A DNA stretch of 42,486 nucleotides, taken from assembly GCA_026125445.1 (NCBI GenBank), contig JAHCLE010000009.1, positions 1 through 42,486 on the forward strand, written 5' to 3'. This DNA is from Burkholderiales bacterium. Lineage in GTDB: Bacteria; Pseudomonadota; Gammaproteobacteria; Burkholderiales; Usitatibacteraceae. Position numbers and translations under genes: made by a program. Every line of letters starts with the position of its first letter. Positions within the stretch are counted from its first letter, which is position 1. The notes below the pieces were generated by a model. That model was not told where the DNA came from and did not search any database. It was given only the letters and a program-made list of their open reading frames with translations. Positions 25,739 to 33,976 of this stretch are shown here, one piece after another.

Positions 25739-26644
25739 ATGGTCCCACGCGAAGCGACAGTGCAACGAGTTCTCGGCCTCGCCATGTGCGTTGCGGCATG
25801 CGCGGCGGCGGCACCTTCCCGCGGCGACGATGCCACGGTGAACCTCGGAAAGCGCCGGGCAGCCGCCTCGGAGGTCGAGTGGGAATTGCGGGAGGCGAAT
25901 CATCCGGTCCTGGGACCCATCCGTTTCACGGCCCGAAAAGCGCCTGCGGTCACGGCGTCCGCCGGCGGGAAGATCGTGTCGCAGGCCTACGTCTCCTGCC
26001 AGAAGCAGGCAGGCAGGATCGCGATCGAGCTCACGAACGCGCTCGAGTCCAACCTCGCGGGGGGCCTCGCGCCCAGCCAGGCGCCGCGCCTCACCTGCTA
26101 CAGCACGGATCTCCGCGACGACAGCATGGGGATCCGGGACCTCGCCGCGAAATGGGCGACCAATCAGCTGGGCGATTCGCTCGCGCGCGGGCTGGCCGTG
26201 GCGGACCTGCGCCGCTGCATCTCCATCGAGATCCTGCAGGAGGTCACGCTCCCTGCGGGCGCCTCGCCGCCCAGCCAGAAGGTCGTCCTGGAATTGCTGC
26301 CGTACGACAGATCCTTCGATGCGGTCGCCGTGGCGTGCGGGGAGAAGACGGCTTACGGGGCCGTGAAGGCTCCGGTGCCGGCCGCCGCGCCCGCCGCTGC
26401 GCCTGTTGCGACGGCGAGCACCGCTCCGCAGCCGGCCGCCGCCTGGAAGAATGCCCGCACGGCTGCCAAGGGCCAGACGAACGTGAGGGCGGGGCCGGGA
26501 ATCGCTACGGCCATCGTGGTGAAGCTCGACCCCAATACGCCGTTGCAGGTCCAGCATGCGAAGGACGACTGGTGGCGGGTGAGGTCGTCGGGCCGCGCGC
26601 CCGTCAACGGCTACATCCGCGAGGACCGCCTCCAGATCGAGTAG
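25739..26644 (+). CDS. exported protein with C-terminal bacterial SH3 domain
   Basis: 301 residues. A signal peptide covers about residues 1-28 (Met1 or Met16 could be the start). The middle (about 35-205) is unrecognised and contains four cysteines (YVSCQ, LTCYS, RRCIS, VACGE) that could form disulfides. An Ala/Pro-rich linker follows, then an SH3b domain with TNVRAGPGIATAIVVKL and DDWWRVRS...GYIRED. Such domains often bind cell-wall peptides. The gene lies between the racemase gene and its decayed copy. Confidence 0.82.
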   Translation: MVPREATVQRVLGLAMCVAACAAAAPSRGDDATVNLGKRRAAASEVEWELREANHPVLGPIRFTARKAPAVTASAGGKIVSQAYVSCQKQAGRIAIELTNALESNLAGGLAPSQAPRLTCYSTDLRDDSMGIRDLAAKWATNQLGDSLARGLAVADLRRCISIEILQEVTLPAGASPPSQKVVLELLPYDRSFDAVAVACGEKTAYGAVKAPVPAAAPAAAPVATASTAPQPAAAWKNARTAAKGQTNVRAGPGIATAIVVKLDPNTPLQVQHAKDDWWRVRSSGRAPVNGYIREDRLQIE

Positions 26645-26827
26645 GCCTTCGCGGGACCGATGATCCCGAGCTGGCCGCCGTTACAGGCGCGGACCTTGCG
26701 CGGCTCGCGGAGGGTGAGGCGCGGGCGCGGCAGGCTCATCGGCGCTCTCCTGGTCGGGGAAACGGCGCTTCGAGAACGGCTGCTGCTAGGGGTTCCCAGG
26801 CACGCGGGATTCCACTCTCCTGCGCCA
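26643..26827 (-). pseudogene. decayed partial copy of the mandelate-racemase-like gene and its upstream region
   Basis: The frame starting at 26739 reads MSLPRPRLTLREPRKVRACN, then GGQLGIIGPAKA. It matches the first dozen residues of the racemase at 24506 joined directly to its residues 136-153, so about 120 codons are missing. Bases 26740-26827 also match the racemase upstream region at about 25607-25700 (for example CCCAGGCACG, GGATTC and CTGCGCCA in order). No functional product is expected. Confidence 0.75.
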
Positions 26828-27268
26828 CGCGAGAACGGCGATGGCGAGGATCGCGGCATCGACGAGCAGGAAAAGCCCGACCTTCCACACGCTCGATTCG
26901 AGCCGGCCTGGCCGCAGGGTCGAGAGATCGAAGAGGCCGTTCAGGAACTCCGGCGCCCACCGCCAGCAGGCGATCCACGCGAGCGCGATGGCGCCGAGGT
27001 ACGCGAGCACGGCAATCCGGTAGAGGCGATCCTTCCCGAACGCAGCCAAGGGTGACAGTGCGAGCGCCACCCCGAACGTGGCGGGCCAGGCGAAGATCTG
27101 GTAGATGCCGGGTACGGTGACGGGAAGGGCGGCCGTGACGAAGATGCCCACGGGATCGCGGTTGCCCATTCCCCAGGGGTCGCCGAATCCGGCGGCGAGT
27201 GCCAGGACACCCGTTGCGATCGGCAAGACGAGGCTCGCGAGCAAGAGGACCCCGAGCAGCCGGATCAT
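26786..27268 (-). CDS. four-helix membrane protein, unknown
   Basis: 160 residues with four hydrophobic helices (about 4-26, 42-75, 84-104, 127-148). No domain recognised. Its last ten residues are encoded by DNA that matches the upstream region of the racemase gene, so the duplication probably replaced the original 3' end. Confidence 0.6.
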   Translation of the reverse strand: MIRLLGVLLLASLVLPIATGVLALAAGFGDPWGMGNRDPVGIFVTAALPVTVPGIYQIFAWPATFGVALALSPLAAFGKDRLYRIAVLAYLGAIALAWIACWRWAPEFLNGLFDLSTLRPGRLESSVWKVGLFLLVDAAILAIAVLAWRRRVESRVPGNP

Positions 27269-27289
27269 GGCGTCCCGCCCTGCGTCGCC

Positions 27290-27712
27290 TCAGCCGCCCG
27301 CGTCCTCTTCGAGCCAGCGAGCGGCCTGGGCCAAGCTGTCGAAGAGGTGCACGTTCACCGCGCGGTTTATCGCCGCCGTCTCCGCGAACTGCGCCTTGCC
27401 CGGGCCGTCGGGAGAGGCTTCCACGTAGGCGATCTTGCGAAGCTTCGAGCCGTCGCCGCTCCTCGCCTCGACGACCTTGAGGACGCCGGAGACGCCGAGG
27501 CTGGGCCCGGTGAACGCCATCTCCAGAAGTACTTTCGCGTGCCCCGTGCGCTGGCAGGCCGAGTAGACCTCCTCGAGGAAGCGGATGGCGTTCTCGGGCG
27601 TGCGCGGGCCCACCACCCGGGCGTGAAGGTAGGAGGGGAGCGCTTCGAACGTCGCTTGGTAGGCGTCCAAGGAGTCTCGCGTGATGGGGCAGGGACGGGC
27701 AATTATGGCCAT
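27290..27712 (-). CDS. SpoIIAA/STAS-like hypothetical protein
   Basis: 140 residues. The pattern of a central helix (PENAIRFLEEVYSACQRTGHAKVLLEM), a strand LRKIAYVEASP and a final FAETAAINRAVNVHLFDSLAQAARWLEE resembles SpoIIAA-like STAS proteins, which bind partners or lipids. No catalytic residues are evident. It stands alone between a membrane protein and the TetR regulator. Function unknown. Confidence 0.65.
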   Translation of the reverse strand: MAIIARPCPITRDSLDAYQATFEALPSYLHARVVGPRTPENAIRFLEEVYSACQRTGHAKVLLEMAFTGPSLGVSGVLKVVEARSGDGSKLRKIAYVEASPDGPGKAQFAETAAINRAVNVHLFDSLAQAARWLEEDAGG

Positions 27713-27786
27713 ACGCCTGCTATGGCGTGAAGCGGAATTCGGGCCCGGGTGCCGTCATCGAGCGGGCGGCCCTGGGCCAGCGCCCC

Positions 27787-27836
27787 TTGACAGCGTGGCC
27801 CGGCCGTCCTAGCCTGCGCCTGGACCAATCGGTCTA
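27787..27836 (+). promoter_or_regulatory. tetR promoter with NemR-like operator
   Basis: TTGACA (27787-27792), a 17-base spacer and TAGCCT (27810-27815) form a plausible promoter. TGGACCAATCGGTCTA (27821-27836) follows at once and differs by two bases from the perfect palindrome in front of the haemoglobin gene. This fits negative autoregulation. Confidence 0.65.
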
Positions 27837-27848
27837 GCGAGGCCGGGC

Positions 27849-28424
27849 ATGGCGTTGGACACCAAGGAGGAGCTCCTCGATCGCGGCATGGCGATGCTGC
27901 TTCGCCACGGCTACAACGACCTGGGCCTCTCGGCGCTGCTGGAGGCCACCGAGATCCCCAAGGGCTCCTTCTACCACCACTTCAAGTCGAAGGAAGACTT
28001 CGCGCTGCAGGCGGTCGACCGCTACATGACGGCCGTGCACGCGGGGCTGGAACACTTCCTCGGGGACGAAACCGTGCCGCCGCTCCAGCGCGTGCGCAAC
28101 TTCTTCGAGGCCACCGTGGAGAAGTACCGCGGCGAGGGCTACCTGGGGTGCCTGCTGGGAGGCCTCGGGCAGGAGCTCTCGGGGGTGAGCGACGTGTTCC
28201 GGCGCAAGGTGGAGCAGTGCTTCGCCGTGATCGCGCGCCGCATCGCGACCTGCCTTCGCGAGGCCGTGCGCCGCGGAGACCTGTCCAAGGAGACGGACCC
28301 GCAGGCGCTGGCCGAGCTGCTCGTGAACTGCTGGGAAGGCGCGGCCCTGCGTTCGCGCCTGCGCCGCGATCCCGCGCCGCTGCGGGAAATGCTCGATTTC
28401 TACTTCCGCTCGGCGGGCGCCTGA
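27849..28424 (+). CDS. TetR/AcrR family regulator (AcuR/NemR-like)
   Basis: 191 residues. The N-terminal helix-turn-helix (about 22-48, LSALLEATEIPKGSFYHHFKSKEDF) is standard TetR. The ligand domain contains GYLGCLLGGLGQELS, with a Cys in the position pattern of AcuR/NemR-type regulators that sense reactive electrophiles through cysteine. The same palindrome lies before its own gene and the trHb gene downstream, so it probably represses both until an electrophile or similar signal appears. The signal is inferred, not shown. Confidence 0.92.
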   Translation: MALDTKEELLDRGMAMLLRHGYNDLGLSALLEATEIPKGSFYHHFKSKEDFALQAVDRYMTAVHAGLEHFLGDETVPPLQRVRNFFEATVEKYRGEGYLGCLLGGLGQELSGVSDVFRRKVEQCFAVIARRIATCLREAVRRGDLSKETDPQALAELLVNCWEGAALRSRLRRDPAPLREMLDFYFRSAGA

Positions 28425-28470
28425 GGCCAGAAGCCTTGGCGAACCGTCCGCGGGAAGCCTCGCCTTTCAT

Positions 28471-28488
28471 GTAGACCGATCGGTCTAC
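28471..28488. promoter_or_regulatory. perfect 18-bp palindromic operator before the haemoglobin gene
   Basis: GTAGACCGATCGGTCTAC is fully self-complementary and matches the NemR box pattern TAGACC-N4-GGTCTA. It lies 25 bases before the trHb start, with CGGAGGAAGGAG as Shine-Dalgarno in between. Confidence 0.8.
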
Positions 28489-28513
28489 GTCCACCGGAGG
28501 AAGGAGAACGCAG

Positions 28514-28900
28514 ATGAGCAACGCGAACGGAAAGACCCTCTTCGAACGGCTCGGCGGCTCGGACGGCATCCGCGACCTGGTCGACCAGGTCGTGGCGCTG
28601 CACATGGTCAACCCCGTGATCGGTGCGCGCTTCCGACCCTATGCCGAGACGCCCGAGCGGCTGGCCTCGGCGAAGCAGCACCTCTGCCACTTCCTGGAGA
28701 TGGGAAGCGGGGGCCCGGCGCGCTACACCGGCCGCAGCATGCCCGACACGCACCGCGGCATGAACATCAACGCCGCCGAGTACATGGCCGCGATCGACGA
28801 CATCCTCGAGGGGCTGCGGCGCAAGCAGGCCGACGAGCAGACGCAGAAGGACGTGCTCGCGATCGCCTATTCCCTCAAGGGCGAGATCCTGCACCTGTAG
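28514..28900 (+). CDS. group I truncated haemoglobin
   Basis: 128 residues, the usual size. KTLFERLGGSDGIRDLVDQV is the typical opening, GGPARYTGRSM the conserved E-F region, and His80 in MPDTHRGMNI the proximal haem ligand. Such globins bind O2 or NO and detoxify NO or act in redox signalling. Its end overlaps the end of the multihaem cytochrome gene on the other strand by 26 bases. Probable control is by the TetR regulator upstream through the perfect palindrome. Confidence 0.93.
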   Translation: MSNANGKTLFERLGGSDGIRDLVDQVVALHMVNPVIGARFRPYAETPERLASAKQHLCHFLEMGSGGPARYTGRSMPDTHRGMNINAAEYMAAIDDILEGLRRKQADEQTQKDVLAIAYSLKGEILHL

Positions 28901-31640
28901 CGGCGCCCGGGCTTCCCGCCGGCAGCACGCACTTCGGGCTGCGGCGCGCGAGGAGCGAGGCGAAGTCGCGCACGGAATCGCGCATCACGGCCGAGCGCTC
29001 CTCGTGGCAGGTGAGGCAGGCCCCCACGAGGAGGATGCGGCGCTGCTCGTCGACGGAGAAGGGCCGCACGTCCTCGCGCGTGGAGAGCATGCCGGTGCGC
29101 GTGCCCAGGAAACCGGTCCAGGCGTCGGCGGGCAGGCCGTCGGCGAGGATCGGTCCGGCCGGCACGAACCTCCAGCGCCCGCCACCCGTCCCGCGCTCGT
29201 AGCGCAGTTCGCCGCGACCATAGCCCAGGGCCACGGGGTCGTTGTGGCAGGACTTGCAGGTTCGGGCCTCGCGCCTTGTGGTGTGCGGCTCGAGGTGCGC
29301 GTAGAGCCGACGGAAGACGGACTGCGCCGGCTTTCCGCCCATCGAGGGAATGTCCAGCGTCATGATCATGCCGGGCACGAAGGTGTCCACGCTCTCGCGC
29401 GCCTTGCCGTCGACGGCTGGAAGGCCGCGCACGCCCAGCGTCGGAAGATCCGCCACGAAGGGACCGAGCTTCTCGACCCATTCGCCCTTCACGTCGGCGT
29501 TCGTGAGGAAGTCGAAGCCCTTGCCTGCGGGGTCGTATGCCGTGTGGCAAGAGTTGCAGCGCGGCGCCCAGGCGGTGTGGCAACTGCCGCAGGAAAGCCG
29601 CTCGTGCCCGCGGCCCTCCACGCAGACGCGCGCGGTGGGCTTCAACTCCCGCCGGTCGCCTGCGCGCTTGCGGACCATTGCGGGCTTGCCCGTGGAATCG
29701 ACCACCACGTTCACGAGCGCGTCGCCCCCGGCCGTCATGCCGTGGCGCTCGGCCGCGGGGCCGGACCATTTGCGCTGGGCGAGGATGCGCTTCGATTCCG
29801 GGTCGAGGCTGGAAGCGGGCATCGAGGCGAGTCGCTTGCCCGCGGGCGCGTGGCAGTCGGTGCAGCCGACGCGAAGCTGGTCGCGCTTGCGCGCGTGCGT
29901 GCGGCCGTCGCCCATGATCTCGATGGACGTGTGGCAGTCGATGCAATCGAGGCCGCGCTCGTGGTGGATGTCGGGCTTCACGCGCTCGAAGACGCGGTCC
30001 TCCTCGACGATGCGGTAGCGCTCCGGGGACAGGCCCGCGAGGTCCTTGGTTCCCGCCGGGGGCTCGTGCAGCTCGTGCCAGCCCTCGTAGCTCGTCGCGA
30101 TGCGTCCCGACCGGCTGTGGCAGCTGAAGCACTGGCCGTTTCCGATGTCGAGCGAGAGCGCCGGGTGAGCGGTGGGTGCCTGCGCCGTGCCTTGCTTCTT
30201 CTCCCGCTCGTAGCGGTCGAGCGCCTCGAGAGCCTTCGCGTCGTAGGCGAGGTGGCAGGCGTTGCAGCCCCCGCCGCGGCGGCCTTCGTCGTTGGGACCG
30301 AACTTGTCCTTCGCGGCGCCCAGGTGGCAGAGCGCGCAGAGCTGGCGCAGGTGCGAGTCCGCGGGCGTCTGGCCCAGGTCCTTCACGTGCACGGGCTTCA
30401 GGGCCTCGCCCGGCGTCGCTTCGCCGAACACCATGCGGTCGATGCCCACGATGCCGCTCATGGTGGCCATGAGGGAGCGCTCCACCCGCGGCACGATGGC
30501 GGCGTGGCAGGCGCCCTGGCCGCAACTCGCCATGGCCGTGGAGAGGTTGCCGGGAATGGCGACCATCCTCGCGTGCGCACGCGCCTTGTCGAGGGCGAGC
30601 GTATCGCCGCCGTGGCAGGAGGCGCATCCCACCGCTTCGGGCCGGTGGGCATCTCCCAATCCGGTGACTCCGCGGTGGCAGACGAGGCAGCCTTCGGGGC
30701 GGCCCATCGCGACGGGAAGCGGCACGGGCAGCTCGGGTTTCGCGGCGAACACGAACCCGGCGATGGGATTCCCGGCGCCCGTGGGCAGCCCCGGCGCGAG
30801 TTCCCAATTCGCACCGCGCAGGAACGCCCCCACCGCGCAGAGCGCGCCGTAGGCGGCGAGCAGCACCAGCAGCGCTCCCTTCGCCTTCATCGCACGGTCC
30901 GGTCGCATCGCGCGCAGGCCGTAGAGGAGCGCCACGACCGCCACGCCGCCCAGCACCGCCACGAGCGGCCAAGGTGTCCAGTGCAGGATCTCCTGCAGCC
31001 CGAGGAAGTACCACGGACCCTTCACCACGGGGTCCGATCCGTCGTGCAGCCCCGGCGAGAGGAAGAGGGAGAGGGCGCCCGCGACGAGCGTCACCACGCC
31101 GATCGCCGCGGGCTTGGGCCACAGCCGCCTTGCATGCTCGACGACGAAGAGCCAGACCACGATCGTCGCCGTGGCCGCGTGCTGCACGTAGACGAGGTCC
31201 AGCCGCTCGGCCGCCCCGAAGGCGAAGGTCGCGGCGAGCGGCCCCACGAGCGGCACCTGGGCGATGGCCTCCGTGACGATGCGAAGCGCCTGGCGCGCGT
31301 CCGCGTCCCCGCGCAGCAGGAAGCCCGAGAGCATGAGGAAGAGGAGGACGGGCAGCGTGATCGCGAGCCGCAGCCAGATGCCGCGGGGGATGCGCTGCTC
31401 GGCAGGCGCGCGCAGCCGGTCCCACACGTGCGCGAGCGTGAGCACGAGGCAGGCCTGCGCCGACCAGTAGTGGAGGTTCCGGAAGAAGACCGCGGCAGGG
31501 TTGCCCAGAAGGATCGCGGCGAGCGAGCCGTAGGCGTTGGCGCTCTCGTAGGGAACCGCCACCGCCACGCCCGAGACGACCGCCACGACGAACGCGGCCG
31601 TCGCCAGGTCGCCGAGCGTGCCCCAGCGCGTGATCACCAT
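28875..31640 (-). CDS. cytochrome b fused to a 12-haem c-type cytochrome
   Basis: 921 residues. Residues 1-275 form a cytochrome b part with about seven helices. Haem b ligands are His57/His71 on one helix and His154/His169 on another; the latter spacing is of the b6 type. The quinol-site motif reads KGPWYFLGLQE (207-217), a variant of PEWY. From 318 on the chain is soluble and contains eleven CxxCH motifs and one CX4CH (CGQGACH), so 12 haem c sites. Topology places the haem part in the periplasm. The ATG at 31640 follows the Rieske stop by 13 bases; an ATG at 31682 is possible. With the Rieske protein it should oxidise quinol and pass electrons to a multihaem relay. Confidence 0.9.
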   Translation of the reverse strand: MVITRWGTLGDLATAAFVVAVVSGVAVAVPYESANAYGSLAAILLGNPAAVFFRNLHYWSAQACLVLTLAHVWDRLRAPAEQRIPRGIWLRLAITLPVLLFLMLSGFLLRGDADARQALRIVTEAIAQVPLVGPLAATFAFGAAERLDLVYVQHAATATIVVWLFVVEHARRLWPKPAAIGVVTLVAGALSLFLSPGLHDGSDPVVKGPWYFLGLQEILHWTPWPLVAVLGGVAVVALLYGLRAMRPDRAMKAKGALLVLLAAYGALCAVGAFLRGANWELAPGLPTGAGNPIAGFVFAAKPELPVPLPVAMGRPEGCLVCHRGVTGLGDAHRPEAVGCASCHGGDTLALDKARAHARMVAIPGNLSTAMASCGQGACHAAIVPRVERSLMATMSGIVGIDRMVFGEATPGEALKPVHVKDLGQTPADSHLRQLCALCHLGAAKDKFGPNDEGRRGGGCNACHLAYDAKALEALDRYEREKKQGTAQAPTAHPALSLDIGNGQCFSCHSRSGRIATSYEGWHELHEPPAGTKDLAGLSPERYRIVEEDRVFERVKPDIHHERGLDCIDCHTSIEIMGDGRTHARKRDQLRVGCTDCHAPAGKRLASMPASSLDPESKRILAQRKWSGPAAERHGMTAGGDALVNVVVDSTGKPAMVRKRAGDRRELKPTARVCVEGRGHERLSCGSCHTAWAPRCNSCHTAYDPAGKGFDFLTNADVKGEWVEKLGPFVADLPTLGVRGLPAVDGKARESVDTFVPGMIMTLDIPSMGGKPAQSVFRRLYAHLEPHTTRREARTCKSCHNDPVALGYGRGELRYERGTGGGRWRFVPAGPILADGLPADAWTGFLGTRTGMLSTREDVRPFSVDEQRRILLVGACLTCHEERSAVMRDSVRDFASLLARRSPKCVLPAGSPGAATGAGSRP

Positions 31641-31653
31641 GGAAAACCCTGGC

Positions 31654-32073
31654 CTAAGCGGAGGCACGCGCGATCCACCCACCCGTCTTCGGGTCGGGCT
31701 CGATGCGAAGGGCGATGAGCGGCTTCGTGGCGGGACCGGTCACCACGCTGCCATCGGCGCGGAAGCGCGAGCCGTGGCAGGGGCACACGATCTCGTCGCC
31801 GGCGATGCGGTCGATCCTGCATCCCAGGTGCGTGCAGCGGGCGGCGTAGGCACGGATGGGGCCTTCGCCTTCGCGGTACACGATGGCGCCTTCGATGATC
31901 GTGAGCCCGGCGGAGACGTCGGGCGGGATGCTCACGGGGGCGGGGGACTTGCTCTCGCGCTCGCGGCGGAGCATTTGCACGAGCAGGCCCGCGAGGGACG
32001 CGCCGACGGCGATCGAAAGGACCTTGCGCAGGAACTTTCGCCGCGGCTCGGACAGCGGGAGGTTGAAACTCAT
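31654..32073 (-). CDS. Rieske iron-sulfur protein
   Basis: 139 residues. A twin-arginine-like leader (EPRRKFLRKV, then helix 18-34) precedes a compact Rieske domain. The cluster ligands are Cys80, His82, Cys97 and His100 in CTHLGC and CPCHGS, with Cys85/Cys99 as the disulfide pair. GEGPIRAYAARC and VVTGPATKPL are typical flanks. It lies directly ahead of the cytochrome b-c fusion and should be the high-potential arm of the same quinol-oxidising complex. On the minus strand TAAAAT about 40 bases upstream may be a -10 element. Confidence 0.93.
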   Translation of the reverse strand: MSFNLPLSEPRRKFLRKVLSIAVGASLAGLLVQMLRRERESKSPAPVSIPPDVSAGLTIIEGAIVYREGEGPIRAYAARCTHLGCRIDRIAGDEIVCPCHGSRFRADGSVVTGPATKPLIALRIEPDPKTGGWIARASA

Positions 32074-32149
32074 GGGGGCGGGAGGCTCGCGGGCCCTCGT
32101 GGGACCCGGCGGCCATTTTACTCCCGCCTCGGGAGGCGATCCGGCCCCA

Positions 32150-32527
32150 TCAGAGCCGCGAACGGCTGCGCAACGACTCCAGGCGAAGCGCGATCTTCTG
32201 CTCCAGGTCGAGAAGCTTCGCCTGCAGGGCGCTGCGCTCGGTTTCGTCCCCGCATGCTTCGATCTCGGCACGCAGGCGCGCGCGCTCGTGGAACCACGCG
32301 ATCTCCGGCGGCAGGAACCCCGAGTCCTTGAGGATCTTCATCGGCATGCGAAGTGCCTCGGGCGTGGATTCCCAGCCCGGATCCTCGGGGAAGGGCTCGC
32401 CATAGCCCCTGGCGCTCTTCAGTTCGCCGGATTCCACGGCCTCCTGAAGGCGGCGCGCGATCTCCTCGTCCAGGGTGCGGACGGGGTCGGGCTTGCCACG
32501 GCGGTCCTTGGGTGGCTGTTGGGACAT
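32150..32527 (-). CDS. DUF1992 protein (DnaJC28 conserved-domain family)
   Basis: 125 residues. The block SARGYGEPFPED followed by TPEALRMPMKILKDSGFLPPEIAWFHER is the hallmark of the DUF1992/DnaJC28 family, small helical proteins without a J domain and of unknown function. The C-terminal third is a coiled-coil-like helix. It starts 10 bases after the NTF2-like gene and lies 76 bases ahead of the Rieske gene, so it may be in the same transcript. Confidence 0.85.
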   Translation of the reverse strand: MSQQPPKDRRGKPDPVRTLDEEIARRLQEAVESGELKSARGYGEPFPEDPGWESTPEALRMPMKILKDSGFLPPEIAWFHERARLRAEIEACGDETERSALQAKLLDLEQKIALRLESLRSRSRL

Positions 32528-32537
32528 GGGGGCGCGC

Positions 32538-33077
32538 TCAGCGCTTCGGGGGCCAGCACGGCTCGTCCACGTGGTCGTAGCTCAGCACGCGCGCCAGCAG
32601 CCACTTGCCGTCGGCGAGGCGCCAGAGGTGGGTGAAGCGCGCCTTCTCCGTGGGCACGTCGGGCTTGCCGGGCTCGACCTTGAAGAAGTCGTGCCGGCCG
32701 GACTCGATGGCGCCGTAGCCCTTCATGGGGAACACTTCCAGGGATTCCTTCACCAGCACGCGCCTGCCCTTGAAGTCGGTGCCGGCGCGCTGGCGCTCGC
32801 ACAGGCCCTGGATCGCCTTCACGAACTCGGCCTTCGACCTGGCGATCTGGCCCCACTTGTCGTGGTAGAACTCGAAGTCGTCGGTGACCAGGCTCTTGAG
32901 GGCTTCGGGATCGCAGTCGTCGAAGATGGCGCGGAAGAGGGCCTGGTCGGCTTCGGCGATCTGGGTGGGGAGGGGGCGGGGGTCCTGGGCGGCGGCCGTG
33001 GCGGCCGCGAGGGCAAGGGCGGCCAGCAGGACGTGGCATATCGATCGCCTCGGGGAAAGTTCGGAGTGCATTTTCAT
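32538..33077 (-). CDS. exported NTF2-like/DUF4440 protein
   Basis: 179 residues. A signal peptide (about 1-30, ending TAAAQ) precedes an NTF2-like cone fold with EADQALFRAIFDDCDPEALKSLVTDDFEFYHDKWG and FTHLWRLADGKWLLARVLSYDH. Such domains bind small molecules or act as esterase-like or isomerase enzymes; no catalytic set can be named. Its ATG (33077) overlaps the methyltransferase stop as ATGA. Confidence 0.82.
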   Translation of the reverse strand: MKMHSELSPRRSICHVLLAALALAAATAAAQDPRPLPTQIAEADQALFRAIFDDCDPEALKSLVTDDFEFYHDKWGQIARSKAEFVKAIQGLCERQRAGTDFKGRRVLVKESLEVFPMKGYGAIESGRHDFFKVEPGKPDVPTEKARFTHLWRLADGKWLLARVLSYDHVDEPCWPPKR

Positions 33078-33901
33078 CCTCGGAAGTGGTGAAGCTCCGG
33101 CGCCACGCCTTTGACGGCCCACGCGAGCGCGGCGTATGACCGGGGTCCATCCGCCTCTCCGTCGAGGTAGGCGGCCCGGACGGCCTGCTCCAGGCGGTCG
33201 CGCTCGTCGTCGCGAAGGCCGGCGACGTACTCCGCGCCCGGCCCGTCCTTGCCGAGATAAGGCGCCCAGTAATCGGCGAACGACGCGAACTCCATGCGGA
33301 TGTGGAGCATCGTCTCGGACACGTCGAGAAAGCCGGCCTTGCGCCAGGCGGCGGAGAGCTCTCCCGGTCGCGTGAGGGGCCTGGTGTAGTTCCTCGCCCT
33401 TCGCTCGCCGGCCCTCGAATCAAGCGCCGCTGCGGTATCGAAGAACATGCGATTGGCGACGAATCCCCCGCGTGCATCCCACACGGTGGCAGCCACCACG
33501 GCGCCCTTCCTGGCTACCCGGCGCATCTCCGCGATGGCGGCGTGCGGCCGGGGGACGAAGTGCAGGACGAGCATCGAGAGAACGCGGTCGTACGTGCCGT
33601 CAGGTTCCTCGAGGGCGCACGCGTCGGCCACGCGGAACTCGAGCCGGGGATCGGGGTTCCGCGACCTGGCGTGCTCGATGTAGACCGGCGCGATGTCGAT
33701 GCCGTGGACCCGGCTCGAAGGCGAGCGCTCGAGCACCGCCACGGCCAGGTGCCCCGTTCCGCAGCCTGCGTCGAGGACCCGCTCCGAATCGCCCGTTCCG
33801 GCGTATTCCAGGAACGGGTCGGCCAGGCGGCGGCTCCATCGCCCCATGTTCAGCTCGTAGCCATCGCCGTCGGCTGCCACGAATGTCGTCGAACCGGTCA
33901 T
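33074..33901 (-). CDS. class I SAM-dependent methyltransferase
   Basis: 275 residues from the ATG at 33901, which has a GGGGGG-rich Shine-Dalgarno; upstream in-frame starts lack one. Motif I is VLDAGCGTGHLAVAV, followed by HGIDIAP, FRVADACALEEPDGTYDRVLSMLVLHFVP and an aromatic C-terminal lid. It resembles UbiE/Methyltransf_11 proteins acting on small molecules. Substrate unknown. Confidence 0.88.
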   Translation of the reverse strand: MTGSTTFVAADGDGYELNMGRWSRRLADPFLEYAGTGDSERVLDAGCGTGHLAVAVLERSPSSRVHGIDIAPVYIEHARSRNPDPRLEFRVADACALEEPDGTYDRVLSMLVLHFVPRPHAAIAEMRRVARKGAVVAATVWDARGGFVANRMFFDTAAALDSRAGERRARNYTRPLTRPGELSAAWRKAGFLDVSETMLHIRMEFASFADYWAPYLGKDGPGAEYVAGLRDDERDRLEQAVRAAYLDGEADGPRSYAALAWAVKGVAPELHHFRG

Positions 33902-33976
33902 CCTGTGCCCCCCTGAAAGTGATCGCTGTCGGGTGGCCTTCATCGAAAGCCCAAGCATCTGGCCGGGCGCGCGCGA

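Noticed and set aside
29004-31718. A 904-codon open frame on the plus strand opposite the cytochrome b-c gene
   Set aside because: It is antisense to a gene full of verified haem motifs. GC-rich third positions keep the opposite frame open, and the translation has no domain.
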